In this document: piece after piece, positions 1-8,453 of the stretch | Position numbering within the stretch: position 1 is the stretch's first letter | Layout: each line of letters starts with the position of its first letter | Assembly (NCBI RefSeq): GCF_030915485.1 | Contig: NZ_CP133266.1 | Coordinates: 248,001 to 312,000 of the forward strand | Source of the DNA: Neobacillus sp. PS3-40 | Lineage (GTDB): Bacteria > Bacillota > Bacilli > Bacillales > Cytobacillaceae | Length of the DNA: 64,000 bases | Direction: 5' to 3' | Program-made: the position numbers and the translations under genes | The notes under the pieces: generated by a model | What the model saw: only the letters and a program-made list of their open reading frames with translations | Database searches by the model: none | Told to the model about the DNA's origin: nothing

Positions 1-97
1 CAATAGTCACTGAATTTCCCTCCCCATCAAATATCACCCCTCAATGGCTTAACTAAATATTCAATAAAAACCCTATTTTTCCCTTTTTTAACGTATC

Positions 98-170
98 TCT
101 TCTTTAAGTAACCTGATCCTTTAGTTCAAGAAGGAAAAAAGCCACCAAAATGGCAGCTGAATCTTCAACT
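98..170. repeat. attC-like repeat, left part (split by IS110 copy 1)
   Basis: Left arms TCTTTAAGTAAC and TTTAGTTCAAG flank the spacer CTGATCC. The hairpin gCCaccaaaatGGc follows, then arm TTCTTCAACT. The IS110 element at 171-1748 interrupts the right site, which resumes at 1749. Confidence 0.8.
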
Positions 171-303
171 AAACCAGCTAATAGGATGTCAATATCTTTC
201 TCTAAAAATTACATTTCCCTTATGTTATACTATTTTTGGCCATGCCAAATAACCCTCCAAAACCCCTTTGGAAGGATTTTTCTCTGTTTCACAAAACCGG
301 TAA

Positions 304-1506
304 TTAACCTAAATCAAGGAACTCTTCTTTTCTCTTCAATAAAGCGTAAATCCAATGAAGAAGTTTATTAATGCAGGCAACGATTGCCACTTTAGCAGGC
401 TTTCCTTCTGATTTTTTCTTATCATAGAATTCTTTAAGCTTTTTGTTTCTTGAACTCCTTATGCCACATAAAACGGCAAGATACAGGGAATGGCGTAGTC
501 TACTTGAACCCCTTTTGGTAATTCGATTGATTGTTGCCGTAAACTTGCCCGATGAGTGAACACTTGGATCCACTCCAGCGAAGGCAACGAGTTTTTTAGG
601 ATGATTAAACCGATCGATTTCACCAATCTCAGAGATAATCGTTGCAGCGATTTTTTCTCCGATTCCCGGAATCGATTGGATGATCTTGTATTCTTCCACT
701 TCATTTGCCAAGGTCACGATACGATCTTCCAAATCAGAAAGATGACCTTGGTAATGAAAAAGCAGCTCAATATACATACGCAGATTAATTAAGTGACTTT
801 CATACACGACTTTTTTAAATGGATTTCGAGATGCGGAGTCCATTATTTTTTTTGCTTTTTCCCTTGCCCATTGCCCAGATCGGCTAGGACAGAACTCCAT
901 AACACTCCCTACCAATTTACTTTCTCCAGCTGTTAATATGGACTCAGAAGTGGGATATTCCTTTAACATCAATAAAGAAACCTTTGAATATAGATCTCCA
1001 AAAACTTTCCGGTATTCAGGAAACACTTGATCTAAAATGGTGTGAAAATGAAGTTTAGCTTCCACATACATATTTGTTACAATCTCCTGTTGACTTGACA
1101 AATTCCGAAGGTTCAAGAGTTGAATCCCTCTATTTCTATGAGGTTCAAAATCTTCTTTGTAATAAAGTACACACAACTGATACGCATCGATTGCGTCTGT
1201 TTTTACCTTACGTAAACTAGACTTTTTTGCCTGATAAGAAATAATAGGATTTAGTAAGATATATAGAATCCCGTGTTCCTCCATGTATTGAACAACAGGC
1301 GAATGATAATGCCCCGTAGATTCTAATATGACCATAGGCATTTGCCCGGTCACCTCTTCAATCTCTTTTAAAAAGCCTATAAAGTGATCTAAGTCTTCAC
1401 TTGTATGCCTCATTGAAAAGCTTTTTCCATACGGTTTTGATTTATCTAAAAACGCCTGAACTTGGCTTTCTCCCTTTGCTACATCCAGACCAACTACTGG
1501 ATTCAT
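304..1506 (-). CDS. IS110-family transposase (400 aa)
   Basis: This is the DEDD-type transposase of IS110 copy 1. The N-terminal RuvC-like part begins MNPVVGLDVAKGESQVQAF, with the first Asp in GLDVAK and an ILESTGHYH motif near residue 68. The C-terminal transposase_20 part contains IPGIGEKIAATIISEIGEID and FAGVDPSVHSSGKF. The start is the ATG at 1506, seven bases after GGAGGAG and matching the MNPV start of the other copies. It is clearly related to, but divergent from, the transposases at 18057, 32832, 41797, 44956 and 51597. No frameshift is visible, so it may be active. Confidence 0.93.
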   Translation of the reverse strand: MNPVVGLDVAKGESQVQAFLDKSKPYGKSFSMRHTSEDLDHFIGFLKEIEEVTGQMPMVILESTGHYHSPVVQYMEEHGILYILLNPIISYQAKKSSLRKVKTDAIDAYQLCVLYYKEDFEPHRNRGIQLLNLRNLSSQQEIVTNMYVEAKLHFHTILDQVFPEYRKVFGDLYSKVSLLMLKEYPTSESILTAGESKLVGSVMEFCPSRSGQWAREKAKKIMDSASRNPFKKVVYESHLINLRMYIELLFHYQGHLSDLEDRIVTLANEVEEYKIIQSIPGIGEKIAATIISEIGEIDRFNHPKKLVAFAGVDPSVHSSGKFTATINRITKRGSSRLRHSLYLAVLCGIRSSRNKKLKEFYDKKKSEGKPAKVAIVACINKLLHWIYALLKRKEEFLDLG

Positions 1507-1748
1507 CGTCCTCTCCTCCACCAATTACTAACCAGTACCCTTAGACCTCCATGTAGTGTCATAGCTTCGCTTGTTATACGAGATCTACGTCCCAACCAGC
1601 CTCAAACATGTTTCTACAAGTAGGGGGCGGACAGTTTAGTTGACGGGATCAATGCCCCACGCACCCGTACGTCCTACCCTGGCTACTGATATAATAGATT
1701 CTATTAAAAAAAGGTCAACCAGTAAAAACTGGTTAACCTTATAATACG
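1507..1748 (-). ncRNA. Putative bridge RNA region of IS110 copy 1
   Basis: The 5' noncoding end can fold into a hairpin (complement of 1645-1658, GGGGCATTGATCCC) flanked by ACGGGTGCGT (complement of 1659-1668) and GTCAACTAAACTG (complement of 1632-1644). This resembles the target-binding loop of IS110 bridge RNAs. The 5' flank matches the neighbouring repeat as read on the minus strand (ACGGGGGCGAT). The RNA itself is inferred from family knowledge. Confidence 0.6.
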
Positions 1749-1772
1749 ATCGCCCCCGTTAGTTCAGTAACT
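1749..1772. repeat. attC-like repeat, right part
   Basis: CGCCCCCGTTAGTTCAGTAA is the right spacer and outer arm continuing the repeat at 98-170. The TAA stop of the next gene is the complement of the TTA in GTTAG, so gene end and site overlap. Confidence 0.8.
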
Positions 1773-2112
1773 TTTCAAAATTTAATTCTGCAAGTAACTC
1801 ATAAATAAAATCATTTTTATTTTCTACACCTAATAAGTAGTCAGAAACTTTTAGCATATAAGCACAACAGATATTGAAATATTCTAGACTATCCTCTTTT
1901 AAACTATTCTCCTTTTTTAAAACTAACAATTCCTTATATGCTCTATTAATAAACAGTGCAGTACCTTTGTTATTATTGGCTATATAAAGACCAATAGAAT
2001 TATTTATATAAGAAAAAAATCGATAATAAATGCTGTTTCTTCTCAGAAAACTATCTGGTAATACGCTTTTTGAGTTTAGCTTTTTTATTAACTCGTCTAT
2101 CGATTCAGTCAT
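1759..2112 (-). CDS. Hypothetical cassette protein (117 aa)
   Basis: I do not recognise the family. The protein starts MTESIDELIKKLNSKSVLP and is predicted soluble and helical, with a Leu/Asn-rich middle. The start is the ATG at 2112 because GAAGGAG lies eight bases upstream; earlier in-frame starts lack such a site. The stop codon is embedded in the core arm of the adjacent repeat, a common feature of cassette genes. It is one of the minus-strand single-gene units. Confidence 0.6.
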   Translation of the reverse strand: MTESIDELIKKLNSKSVLPDSFLRRNSIYYRFFSYINNSIGLYIANNNKGTALFINRAYKELLVLKKENSLKEDSLEYFNICCAYMLKVSDYLLGVENKNDFIYELLAELNFEKLLN

Positions 2113-2198
2113 TGATAGCACTCCTTCATAATTCATTAAAGGACTTCTCATAGATATTCACATTAATCAAAGTTCAACAAGGGTGAACAATCTTCCTG

Positions 2199-2290
2199 CT
2201 TATGGAACTAGACTGCCCCTTTTGTTGAAGAAAAAAACAGCAGGCTAAGTAGCCCGGCTGTTCAAGTAATGCGTCCGTTTGCTAATAAGA
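2199..2290. repeat. attC-like repeat, divergent
   Basis: Arms TATGGAACTAGA and TTTGTTGAAG flank CTGCCCC. The hairpin CAGCAGGCTaagTAGCCCGGCTG is followed by GTTCAAGTAATGCGTCCGTT and a weak outer arm. Confidence 0.6.
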
Positions 2291-2361
2291 AAAGCCCGTT
2301 GCTTTGTCTGTCTATTTTACATAACCTTTAGGGTAGTTATTTCTTTTACTAAAAGACTACG

Positions 2362-3006
2362 TTAAAATCTGAAAGATATCTCAGCTTCTTTGGATCCATC
2401 CCCAGCCCTGTTCAGAAGTCTATGTCCTTTAAGCCAAACTGCCACTCCGGTCCCCCACAATATCAGGGCTGAGCCAAAACCGACAGATGTCCACCATACC
2501 ATAAATTGATGCTTCTCCGTGTTTACTATTACAGGTAAAGTAAGCAGTGTGATTGCCGAAAGCAAACAAAGGAGTGAACCCGATATATAATAGATCTTGA
2601 CCTGAAAAAGGTATGCTAGAGGAAGGAAATGTGCACCCACAATAAGAGCCATCACAGGGACAAACAAATCCAAGTGATTTGTAGACCCACAAATTGCGGC
2701 GTCGGCAGCAATAAACACACCCTCTAAACCAAAAATAATGCCGAACCACCTATTCTTTCGTTTCCAACGATGGAAATCCCCTTCCCCCATCTCGTTTGAT
2801 AACCTTTTTGACTTCACTATCAATACGATTCCTCCAATAAGCAGTATAACGCCAATCAACAAGGAAAAGATCAACAGCCAGAGAAATCCCCAACCCTGCA
2901 GTCCCCTTATTCCAATTCCTGACCACAGAGTACCAAAAAATGCCATGAAGATAACTCCAGAAGCTGTTCCACGTATAGCAACTCTAGGAATAATGGTTTG
3001 CGACAT
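2362..3006 (-). CDS. Hypothetical multi-pass membrane protein (214 aa)
   Basis: About six hydrophobic segments are visible (near residues 15-30, 38-62, 86-103, 112-130, 137-155 and 165-188). Charged loops include the Lys/Arg-rich stretch RWKRKNRW near residue 80. I do not recognise the family. GAGGATTC is positioned before the ATG at 3006. Repeats lie on both sides, so it fits the cassette pattern although it is longer than most. Confidence 0.65.
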   Translation of the reverse strand: MSQTIIPRVAIRGTASGVIFMAFFGTLWSGIGIRGLQGWGFLWLLIFSLLIGVILLIGGIVLIVKSKRLSNEMGEGDFHRWKRKNRWFGIIFGLEGVFIAADAAICGSTNHLDLFVPVMALIVGAHFLPLAYLFQVKIYYISGSLLCLLSAITLLTLPVIVNTEKHQFMVWWTSVGFGSALILWGTGVAVWLKGHRLLNRAGDGSKEAEISFRF

Positions 3007-3094
3007 ATCATGAATCCTCCTCTTTCAATTTCATTCTAAAAGGCTAAAGATACCTGCTACTACGATAAATTTTACCATAATAAAGATAATGATT

Positions 3095-3156
3095 AAATGG
3101 TCCAATAAAGGAAGGACGCCTTCATGTTCAAGAAAGGCGCCCTTTAATGGAATAAC
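3095..3156. repeat. attC-like repeat, left outer arm weak
   Basis: The hairpin GCGCCTTTC paired with GAAGGACGCC around a TTGAACATGAA loop (minus-strand reading) is followed by arm TTTAATGGAATAAC. The left outer arm is not recognisable. Confidence 0.6.
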
Positions 3157-3189
3157 TTAGTCCTAAAATCACTTAATGGTTATATAACA

Positions 3190-3394
3190 AAACCAGCTAA
3201 TAGGATGTCAATATCTTTCTCTAAAAATTACATTTCCCTTATGTTATACTATTTTTGGCCATGCCAAATAACCCTCCAAAACCCCTTTGGAAGGATTTTT
3301 CTCTGTTTCACAAAACCGGTAATTAACCTAAATCAAGGAACTCTTCTTTTCTCTTCAATAAAGCGTAAATCCAATGAAGAAGTTTATTAATGCA
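3190..3394 (-). mobile_element. IS110 3'-end remnant
   Basis: These 205 bases are identical to the 3' end of IS110 copy 1 (171-375), covering the terminal noncoding part and the last transposase codons. The match ends abruptly at TGCA, after which an array repeat (CCCGTTACTTGAATAAG) follows. It is a truncated copy whose 5' part was deleted. Confidence 0.9.
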
Positions 3395-3412
3395 CCCGTT
3401 ACTTGAATAAGC
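3391..3412. repeat. attC-like right half-site
   Basis: GCACCCGTTACTTGAATAAG directly abuts the IS110 remnant and precedes the gene stop at 3425. Confidence 0.7.
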
Positions 3413-3424
3413 AAAAACTATTTT

Positions 3425-4267
3425 TCACTCACTTGGACTATATAATTGGTTATGCCATTGTTGCAAAATATCCGTAATACTTTTTCTCAACTCTGAATAC
3501 TCACCTTTATGCAACAGTCGGAAATATAATCCTCTCAAGAAAGTTATAACATTTGACTTCTTCCAGAAAAAATTCAAACTATATCCTTCTTTCCTTTTTA
3601 AATCCTGAAGAGTATCTGAGACTTCTAAAATCCAATTTCCCAATTCATTTTGTGTAATACCTTTGCCAATAAGTGCTTCCAATACAAATATTAGTCTTTC
3701 TTCCTCATCATCAACAAAAGGTGTTTTAGTTGTTGTCTCTTTAAATAAACATAGTTTAATTACTTCAAGACATTCAAAAAATAAACCATTATTAAAACTG
3801 GGATGTCTGACAGCCTCAGCTAATAAATCAGCTCCGTGTGCAATACTATGTGCCCACCCTTTTCCTTCCACATAGCCACGAACATCTTTTTCAAGATTTA
3901 AATACTTAATACTTCCCTCGATTGTCTTTAAAACAATCTCCTCTGGTAGAAATGGTCTTTGCCTATCTTTTTGTAGGATTAGTCCAATAACCAAAGCGGA
4001 GAAAGAACGAGTAAAGACTAAATCACTTTCCCTTTCTTCAATACCCAAAAACAAATTTTTTCGGCATACTTCGATTATATGTTCCATTTGATTGTCAGTT
4101 AAATAGTCCTCCACAATCAATTTCCCATATGTATTAAAAATCAGTGTATCTCTCAACTCAGGGTCAATTGAGCCTATATTATCCAACATTCTTTCAATAA
4201 GATTATTTAAGTCATCATGTTTTAAAACTGTATCAAAATCTATTGCTTTTAGCTCTGATTTTAGCAT
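3425..4267 (-). CDS. DUF2785-like protein (280 aa)
   Basis: The sequence resembles the DUF2785 family of Firmicutes, helical soluble proteins of about 280 residues. Recognisable parts are a central WAHSIAHGADLLAEAVRHP (near residue 140) and a C-terminal helical region. The function is unknown. The ATG at 4267 is chosen because a GGTGATGG site sits just upstream; the reading frame upstream of it lacks a site. The gene lies between repeats on both sides. Confidence 0.7.
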   Translation of the reverse strand: MLKSELKAIDFDTVLKHDDLNNLIERMLDNIGSIDPELRDTLIFNTYGKLIVEDYLTDNQMEHIIEVCRKNLFLGIEERESDLVFTRSFSALVIGLILQKDRQRPFLPEEIVLKTIEGSIKYLNLEKDVRGYVEGKGWAHSIAHGADLLAEAVRHPSFNNGLFFECLEVIKLCLFKETTTKTPFVDDEEERLIFVLEALIGKGITQNELGNWILEVSDTLQDLKRKEGYSLNFFWKKSNVITFLRGLYFRLLHKGEYSELRKSITDILQQWHNQLYSPSE

Positions 4268-4302
4268 CAATACCATCACCACTTTTTTAATTTATTAAAT
4301 CC

Positions 4303-4387
4303 TTATTGAATTAACCTGCCCCGTTACTTGAATAAGAAAAAAAGGTGACCTTCATTATTGAAGTATCGCCCCCGTTACTTTAAGTAT
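4303..4387. repeat. attC-like repeat, complete
   Basis: All four arms are present: TTATTGAATTAAC-CTGCCCC-GTTACTTGAATAAG, then GGTGA...TCGCC, then ATTGAAGTA-TCGCCCCC-GTTACTTTAAGTA. On the minus strand the hairpin is followed by seven T. Confidence 0.88.
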
Positions 4388-4490
4388 AATATTTCACAAA
4401 CTCTGTTACGATTTTAAAAAAATCGCTTCTTTTTTTTGTTAAATAATGCTAAAATTTCGGCATAAGATAAATTAGGAATGGGGAGATTAT

Positions 4491-4667
4491 ATGAGATTAA
4501 AAAAAATCACATTCTTTTTGATTATTTTATCCAGTGTTTTAAATATAATTTTCTCGAATTTTCTGCATCAAGGGGTAATAGGGATTAGCTCAGCTATTGT
4601 ATGCTTGTTGATTGCTGCGGCAACAATGGAAACAAAGGATAAAAAGAATTCGGTAAAAGAAAAGTAA
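4491..4667 (+). CDS. Small membrane protein (58 aa), plus strand
   Basis: This short gene starts MRLKKITFFLIILSSV after GGGGAG at nine bases. It has two hydrophobic segments (residues 6-22 and 30-45) and a charged tail ending KDKKNSVKEK. It is one of the few plus-strand genes in the array and appears to use its own terminator at 4731. I do not recognise the family. Confidence 0.6.
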   Translation: MRLKKITFFLIILSSVLNIIFSNFLHQGVIGISSAIVCLLIAAATMETKDKKNSVKEK

Positions 4668-5169
4668 AAAAAGTGCTCAAAAAATTAACGGGTTCCGTTA
4701 ACTGTCGCAAACATCATAAAATGCACCCTAAAATGTCCAGCAAATTGTATGCCAATTTGTTGGACATTTTTTATTGATATAAAGCGATTTCCGTAATTAA
4801 TTCTTATTAATTTGTAGCCCAATTTGCATATGAAAATGCAAGGGTACAACAGCCAGTGCCTTACAAATATACTCGCATTTTAATGTGCAAAATAATATAC
4901 AATTATGTCCTCTAATTAATTAGCTAAGAACCAAAAAAACGTTCCATCTGTTTGTTTTGAACTTGTAAGAATTACTTACAGTTTCAACTCTTCGGATTTA
5001 CCGAAAAGTTCGAATAAGCCCTTGTGAAATAAGGTTATCATATATTTTTTTACAGTAACTTACTGCATATAACTTAATGTGCAGTGGATTTCTAAAAAGA
5101 AAAAAATAAAAATTGTTAAAAAGCATACGTGTGTAAAGGTAATTGAAATGTAATTTAACCAAACAAAAA
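4668..5169. other. Gene-free AT-rich stretch before IS1182
   Basis: Apart from the terminator at 4731-4771, I see no coding region with a ribosome binding site and no array repeat here. Confidence 0.5.
4731..4771 (+). terminator. Rho-independent terminator
   Basis: The inverted repeat AAAATGTCCAgCAAATTG / CAATTTGtTGGACATTTT is followed by T-rich sequence. It likely ends the 58-aa plus-strand gene. Confidence 0.7.
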
Positions 5170-6993
5170 GAGGCTGGGACAAAACCCACCTCTGAGATGA
5201 AAAAGCCGGTGGAATTTTACGATAAGTAAAATTTCACCGGCTTTGATTATTTTCCAATAAAAATAAGGGCCACTTCTGATAAAATAAAGTTACCACACCA
5301 AATTTCATCCGAAAGAAGGGTCCTTATGTTCAAAAATTATATCATGAATCAATTAGTTTTGCCTTTAGATTTAGAAGTAAAATTACAAAATAATGATATT
5401 GCCTACCATGTCCATCATTTAGTTGAAAGTATCCCTCATGAAGCGTTCGAACCATTTCTTCGAAATGAGGGTTGCCCAGCCTATCATCCACGCATGATGC
5501 TTAAAATTATCTTATGTGCCTACACACAATCTGTCTTTTCAGGGCGTAAAATTGAAGCCTTATTAAAAGATAGTATCCGTATGATGTGGCTGGCTCAAGG
5601 ACATGAACCAAGCTACCGCACAATAAACCGATTCCGTGTTCAATCAGAAGTGAAAGATTTAATCCGCCAATGTTTCGTCCAATTCCGTTGCCAATTGATT
5701 GAAGAAAAACTTATCGATCAAGAAGCGGTTTTTATCGATGGCACAAAGATTGAAGCGAATGCGAATAAATTTACGTTTGTCTGGAAGAAATCGGTTGAGA
5801 AATATCATCAAAGTTTAATTGAAAAGTCAAATCAGCTATACAATGAACTACTTGAGAACGAAATCATACCTGAAATTAAATGTGAAAGCGATGAACAGTT
5901 ATCATTGGAAGAGATCGCTCAATTGGTTAAAAAAGTGGACGATGTCGTAACCGAGTATGATAAACAAATTGAAGTATCGACAGACGTTCTAGAACGAAAA
6001 GCCTTAAGAAGTGAACGTAAATACCCGAAACAAGTGCGTAAACAGTTGATTGATTTTGTCTTACGAAAACAGAAATACCAACAAGACTTTGAAATATTTG
6101 GCACACGTAATAGCTATTCTAAAACAGATCCGGATGCGACATTTATGCGAATGAAAGATGATTATATGCAAAACGGACAATTGAAGGCAGGTTACAATGT
6201 ACAAATCGCAACGGAAGGTCAATACGCGCTTGCCTATAGTTTATTTTCAAACCCAACAGATACACGTACGTTAATTCCATTTCTAGATGAGATCGAGCAG
6301 CATTATTTCGAGTTACCGAAACACATTGTCGCAGATGCAGGTTATGGTAGTGAACAAAACTATAATGATATCCTTTCGAACAGAAAACGAGAAGCACTTA
6401 TTACGTATAACATGTATTTGAAAGAACAAAAGAAAAAGTATAAACAAAACACATTTAATCCCGACAATTGGCAGTATAATGAAGAAACAGATACATATAC
6501 ATGTCCCAATCAGAAACTTCTTAAATTTCAATATTATTCTATACGTAATGACCGTACAGACTTCCAACGGAAGTTCAAAATCTATGAGTGCGAAGACTGT
6601 TCAGGATGCCCGTTCCGTTCATCATGTACAAAAGCAAAAGAAGGAAACAATCGAAAACTAATGGTGAATGAAAAATGGGAACAGCAAAAAGAATATGTAA
6701 GAGAGAAGCTTTCAGAAGAGAAAACGAGTGCCATCTATCGAAAACGCAAAATCGATGTGGAACCAGTTTTTGGATTCTTGAAGGCTAATTTGCGCTTCTC
6801 TCGGTTTTCTGTACGAGGAAAATCGAAAGTAGAAAACGAAATGGGCCTAGCGTTAATGGCAGTGAATTTAAGAAAATTCACTGCCAACAACTAAGGTAAT
6901 AGAAGAATTAACACCCCAAAATAGATAAAGGTGAATTTGAGTAAGCTCAAATTCACCTTTCTTACTATTTGAAGCTAGTTATGTCCCAGCCTC
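5170..6993 (+). mobile_element. IS1182-family insertion sequence
   Basis: A 12-bp terminal inverted repeat GAGGCTGGGACA occurs at 5170-5181, with its complement at 6982-6993, and the element encodes one DDE transposase. Strong hairpins lie inside each end (5203-5244 and 6929-6960), which would insulate it from outside transcription. I see no clear target duplication. Confidence 0.88.
5326..6894 (+). CDS. IS1182-family transposase (522 aa)
   Basis: This is the DDE transposase of the element. An N-terminal domain contains PRMMLKIILCAYTQSVFSGR. The catalytic Asp residues are in AVFIDGTKIEANAN (near 146) and HIVADAGYG (near 338), and the Glu is in DVEPVFGFLKANLRFSRF (near 488). A zinc-binding insertion has CEDCSGCPFRSSCTKAK near residue 425. 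The length matches full-size IS1182 transposases. GAAGGG precedes the ATG by five bases. The frame is intact. Confidence 0.95.
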   Translation: MFKNYIMNQLVLPLDLEVKLQNNDIAYHVHHLVESIPHEAFEPFLRNEGCPAYHPRMMLKIILCAYTQSVFSGRKIEALLKDSIRMMWLAQGHEPSYRTINRFRVQSEVKDLIRQCFVQFRCQLIEEKLIDQEAVFIDGTKIEANANKFTFVWKKSVEKYHQSLIEKSNQLYNELLENEIIPEIKCESDEQLSLEEIAQLVKKVDDVVTEYDKQIEVSTDVLERKALRSERKYPKQVRKQLIDFVLRKQKYQQDFEIFGTRNSYSKTDPDATFMRMKDDYMQNGQLKAGYNVQIATEGQYALAYSLFSNPTDTRTLIPFLDEIEQHYFELPKHIVADAGYGSEQNYNDILSNRKREALITYNMYLKEQKKKYKQNTFNPDNWQYNEETDTYTCPNQKLLKFQYYSIRNDRTDFQRKFKIYECEDCSGCPFRSSCTKAKEGNNRKLMVNEKWEQQKEYVREKLSEEKTSAIYRKRKIDVEPVFGFLKANLRFSRFSVRGKSKVENEMGLALMAVNLRKFTANN

Positions 6994-7157
6994 AAATAAA
7001 TATACATTTTGACATACAAATTCAAGTGTAAATTCCAGTTTTGTGATAGGAAACGGAAACCCGTTATCAAAAAATGGGCTTTTTTTATTGTTTGAAATTG
7101 GACGTAAGGTATTATTTGTGGTTATACATAAATGATCTTTATGTATAAGGAATATTC

Positions 7158-7231
7158 CTTCTTCCACTAACCTGACTGTTAGTGAAGAAGCGTTCCTTTT
7201 TATTACAGAAACGCACCCTTTAGTTAAAGTG
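7158..7231. repeat. attC-like repeat
   Basis: TTCTTCCACTAAC-CTGACT-GTTAGTGAAGAAG, then stem GCGTTcC/gAAACGC, then spacer and arm CACCCTTTAGTTAAAGT. Confidence 0.8.
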
Positions 7232-7239
7232 GAAATCTA

Positions 7240-7371
7240 TTATTTTTCTTTTAACTGTTTTAGTAATTCAATTATTTCTTTATTTTGCTCACTTGTTTTT
7301 CTTAGCTTCACTTCAATCGAAAAGCATGTAATAACTATCGCAATAACGCCAATTGTTATAATAAATTCCAT
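7240..7371 (-). CDS. Small membrane protein (43 aa)
   Basis: MEFIITIGVIAIVITCFSIE forms one transmembrane helix, followed by a charged coiled tail (KLRKTSEQNKEIIELLKQLK). GAGAGGAG lies ten bases before the ATG. Repeats flank it on both sides. I do not recognise the family. Confidence 0.6.
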   Translation of the reverse strand: MEFIITIGVIAIVITCFSIEVKLRKTSEQNKEIIELLKQLKEK

Positions 7372-7423
7372 TCAAATACTCCTCTCACTCAAGCTACTAA
7401 TTCACCATAAAAATTCCAATCCC

Positions 7424-7500
7424 CTTCTTGAATTAACCTGCTTCGTTACTTGAATAAAGAATTTGATTAAGGAGTAACCTACCCCTTTTTAGTTGGCATT
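7424..7500. repeat. attC-like repeat, variant hairpin
   Basis: TTCTTGAATTAAC-CTGCTTC-GTTACTTGAATAAAG, then a short variable region nearly identical to that at 20335-20408, then CTACCCC and a partial arm TTTAGTTGG. Confidence 0.75.
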
Positions 7501-7502
7501 TG

Positions 7503-7703
7503 TCAGCCACCTTCAATGCAAGTTTCCGAAGAACTTCCAACAGCATAATTTAATTCTTGAAGAAGAAAGGAAAGATGTTGGTTTCTAACTAATGTTTCCA
7601 AAGTTTGTTTCATAATTGGGACATTATATTTTTTGAAAATATCTACTGTAACTTCCCAAACCTCAATAATTGCTTCTGAAGACATATTTGATTGGATGAC
7701 CAA
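7503..7703 (-). CDS. Hypothetical protein with C-terminal SSSETCIEGG (66 aa)
   Basis: From a TTG start at 7703 (nine bases after AAGGAGG) the protein reads MVIQSNMSSEAIIEVWEVTV. The ATG three codons upstream overlaps the ribosome binding site and is less likely. It is small, soluble and acidic, with a Cys near the C-terminus. I do not recognise the function. It lies directly beside a repeat. Confidence 0.6.
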   Translation of the reverse strand: MVIQSNMSSEAIIEVWEVTVDIFKKYNVPIMKQTLETLVRNQHLSFLLQELNYAVGSSSETCIEGG

Positions 7704-8017
7704 TTTTAACATCCTCCTTTTTATTAAATTCTTGTATTTGTTGAAGTGATGCTTATAAAAAAACAACAGCGAGTAATAGACCTTTACATAACAAAAAGTC
7801 ACCAATCAAATCGAAATTATCAAACAAAAACAAGAATTTACTTTTCTACACCAAATCAAATGCTTTAAGTTCAATGATTTAAAATTCTTTGATTTTCCTA
7901 CTTTTTCAGCTCAAACCACCTTTATATCATTGACAAGCATTTACTAAATTGATGGGTTAAAATGGTGCTGTAAAAATTTTGATATTTTTGGAGAGTAATA
8001 TTATACTTTTAGATTTA

Positions 8018-8188
8018 ATGTCAATACAAGAGCTTGAAGAGACAATTGAATTATTAAGGCAAAAGCTTTTTGGAACTGCATCTTCCAAAGGTTTTTCTGA
8101 TGAAAGGACAATCATTATTAGCCAGAGCCTTGATTTGTATATAACAAGATATAACAAGTTGATGTGTAGTAAATGTAAAGCATTATAA
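8018..8188 (+). CDS. Spo0E-like aspartyl-phosphate phosphatase (56 aa)
   Basis: The sequence fits the Spo0E family: two helices, the first MSIQELEETIELLRQKLF and the second carrying the signature SQSLDLYITRYNKL (residues 32-45). Family members dephosphorylate Spo0A~P and delay sporulation. A GGAGAG site lies 20 bases before the ATG at 8018, which is far, so translation may begin at a non-standard codon closer to it. The gene is on the plus strand in a mostly minus-strand region and has no obvious terminator. Confidence 0.7.
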   Translation: MSIQELEETIELLRQKLFGTASSKGFSDERTIIISQSLDLYITRYNKLMCSKCKAL

Positions 8189-8208
8189 AATGTTCGTATT
8201 GAGAACAA

Positions 8209-8400
8209 TTACTTTCTATCCCATTCTCCTCCACAATCAGGGCATTTCCATTTAACAGTCCTATCCTTCACAACGTCGTATATCCCAATTTTTCTTGTAA
8301 AGTGAGTCGCTCCATATGATTCCTGTTGCCCTTGTATTGTTTCTCCCTGGAGATTTGCGTTAAAATATGGAGCAAATTTCCTTACTATTATCCATTTCAA
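8209..8400 (-). CDS. Small protein with C-terminal zinc-ribbon half (63 aa)
   Basis: The protein begins MKWIIVRKFAPYFNANLQGE and ends VKWKCPDCGGEWDRK. The single CPDC knuckle suggests metal binding, but only one pair of Cys is present. AAGGAGGAG lies six bases before the ATG. The function is unknown. Confidence 0.6.
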   Translation of the reverse strand: MKWIIVRKFAPYFNANLQGETIQGQQESYGATHFTRKIGIYDVVKDRTVKWKCPDCGGEWDRK

Positions 8401-8423
8401 CTCCTCCTTAATCCATCTCTATT

Positions 8424-8453
8424 TTATTAAAGCTACCCGTCACTTTTCAATGA
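8424..8453. repeat. attC-like right half-site, degenerate
   Basis: TTTTATTAAAGCTACCCGTCACTTTTCAA fits an inner arm, spacer and outer arm. It truncates the Nudix gene. Confidence 0.5.

Larger units (their letters stand above)
171..1748 (-). mobile_element. IS110-family element, copy 1, inverted relative to the other copies
   Basis: The element runs from a 3' end reading GCTGGTTT (complement of 171-178) to a 5' end CGTATTATAAGG. It has about 240 bp of noncoding DNA before the transposase and 130 bp after it. It lies inside the right half of a repeat (TTCAACT on one side, CGCCCCCGTTAG on the other). It is the only full-length member of this group on the minus strand. Confidence 0.85.

Noticed and set aside
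1..37. Start of a minus-strand gene leaving the window
   Set aside because: A GTG at 37 opens a frame of 12 codons (IFDGEGNSVTI) to the edge, but it has no proper ribosome binding site and is too short to judge.
5170..6993. IS1182 insertion as repeat-targeted
   Set aside because: Unlike the IS110 elements, no array repeat arms abut its ends, so it is treated as an ordinary insertion.
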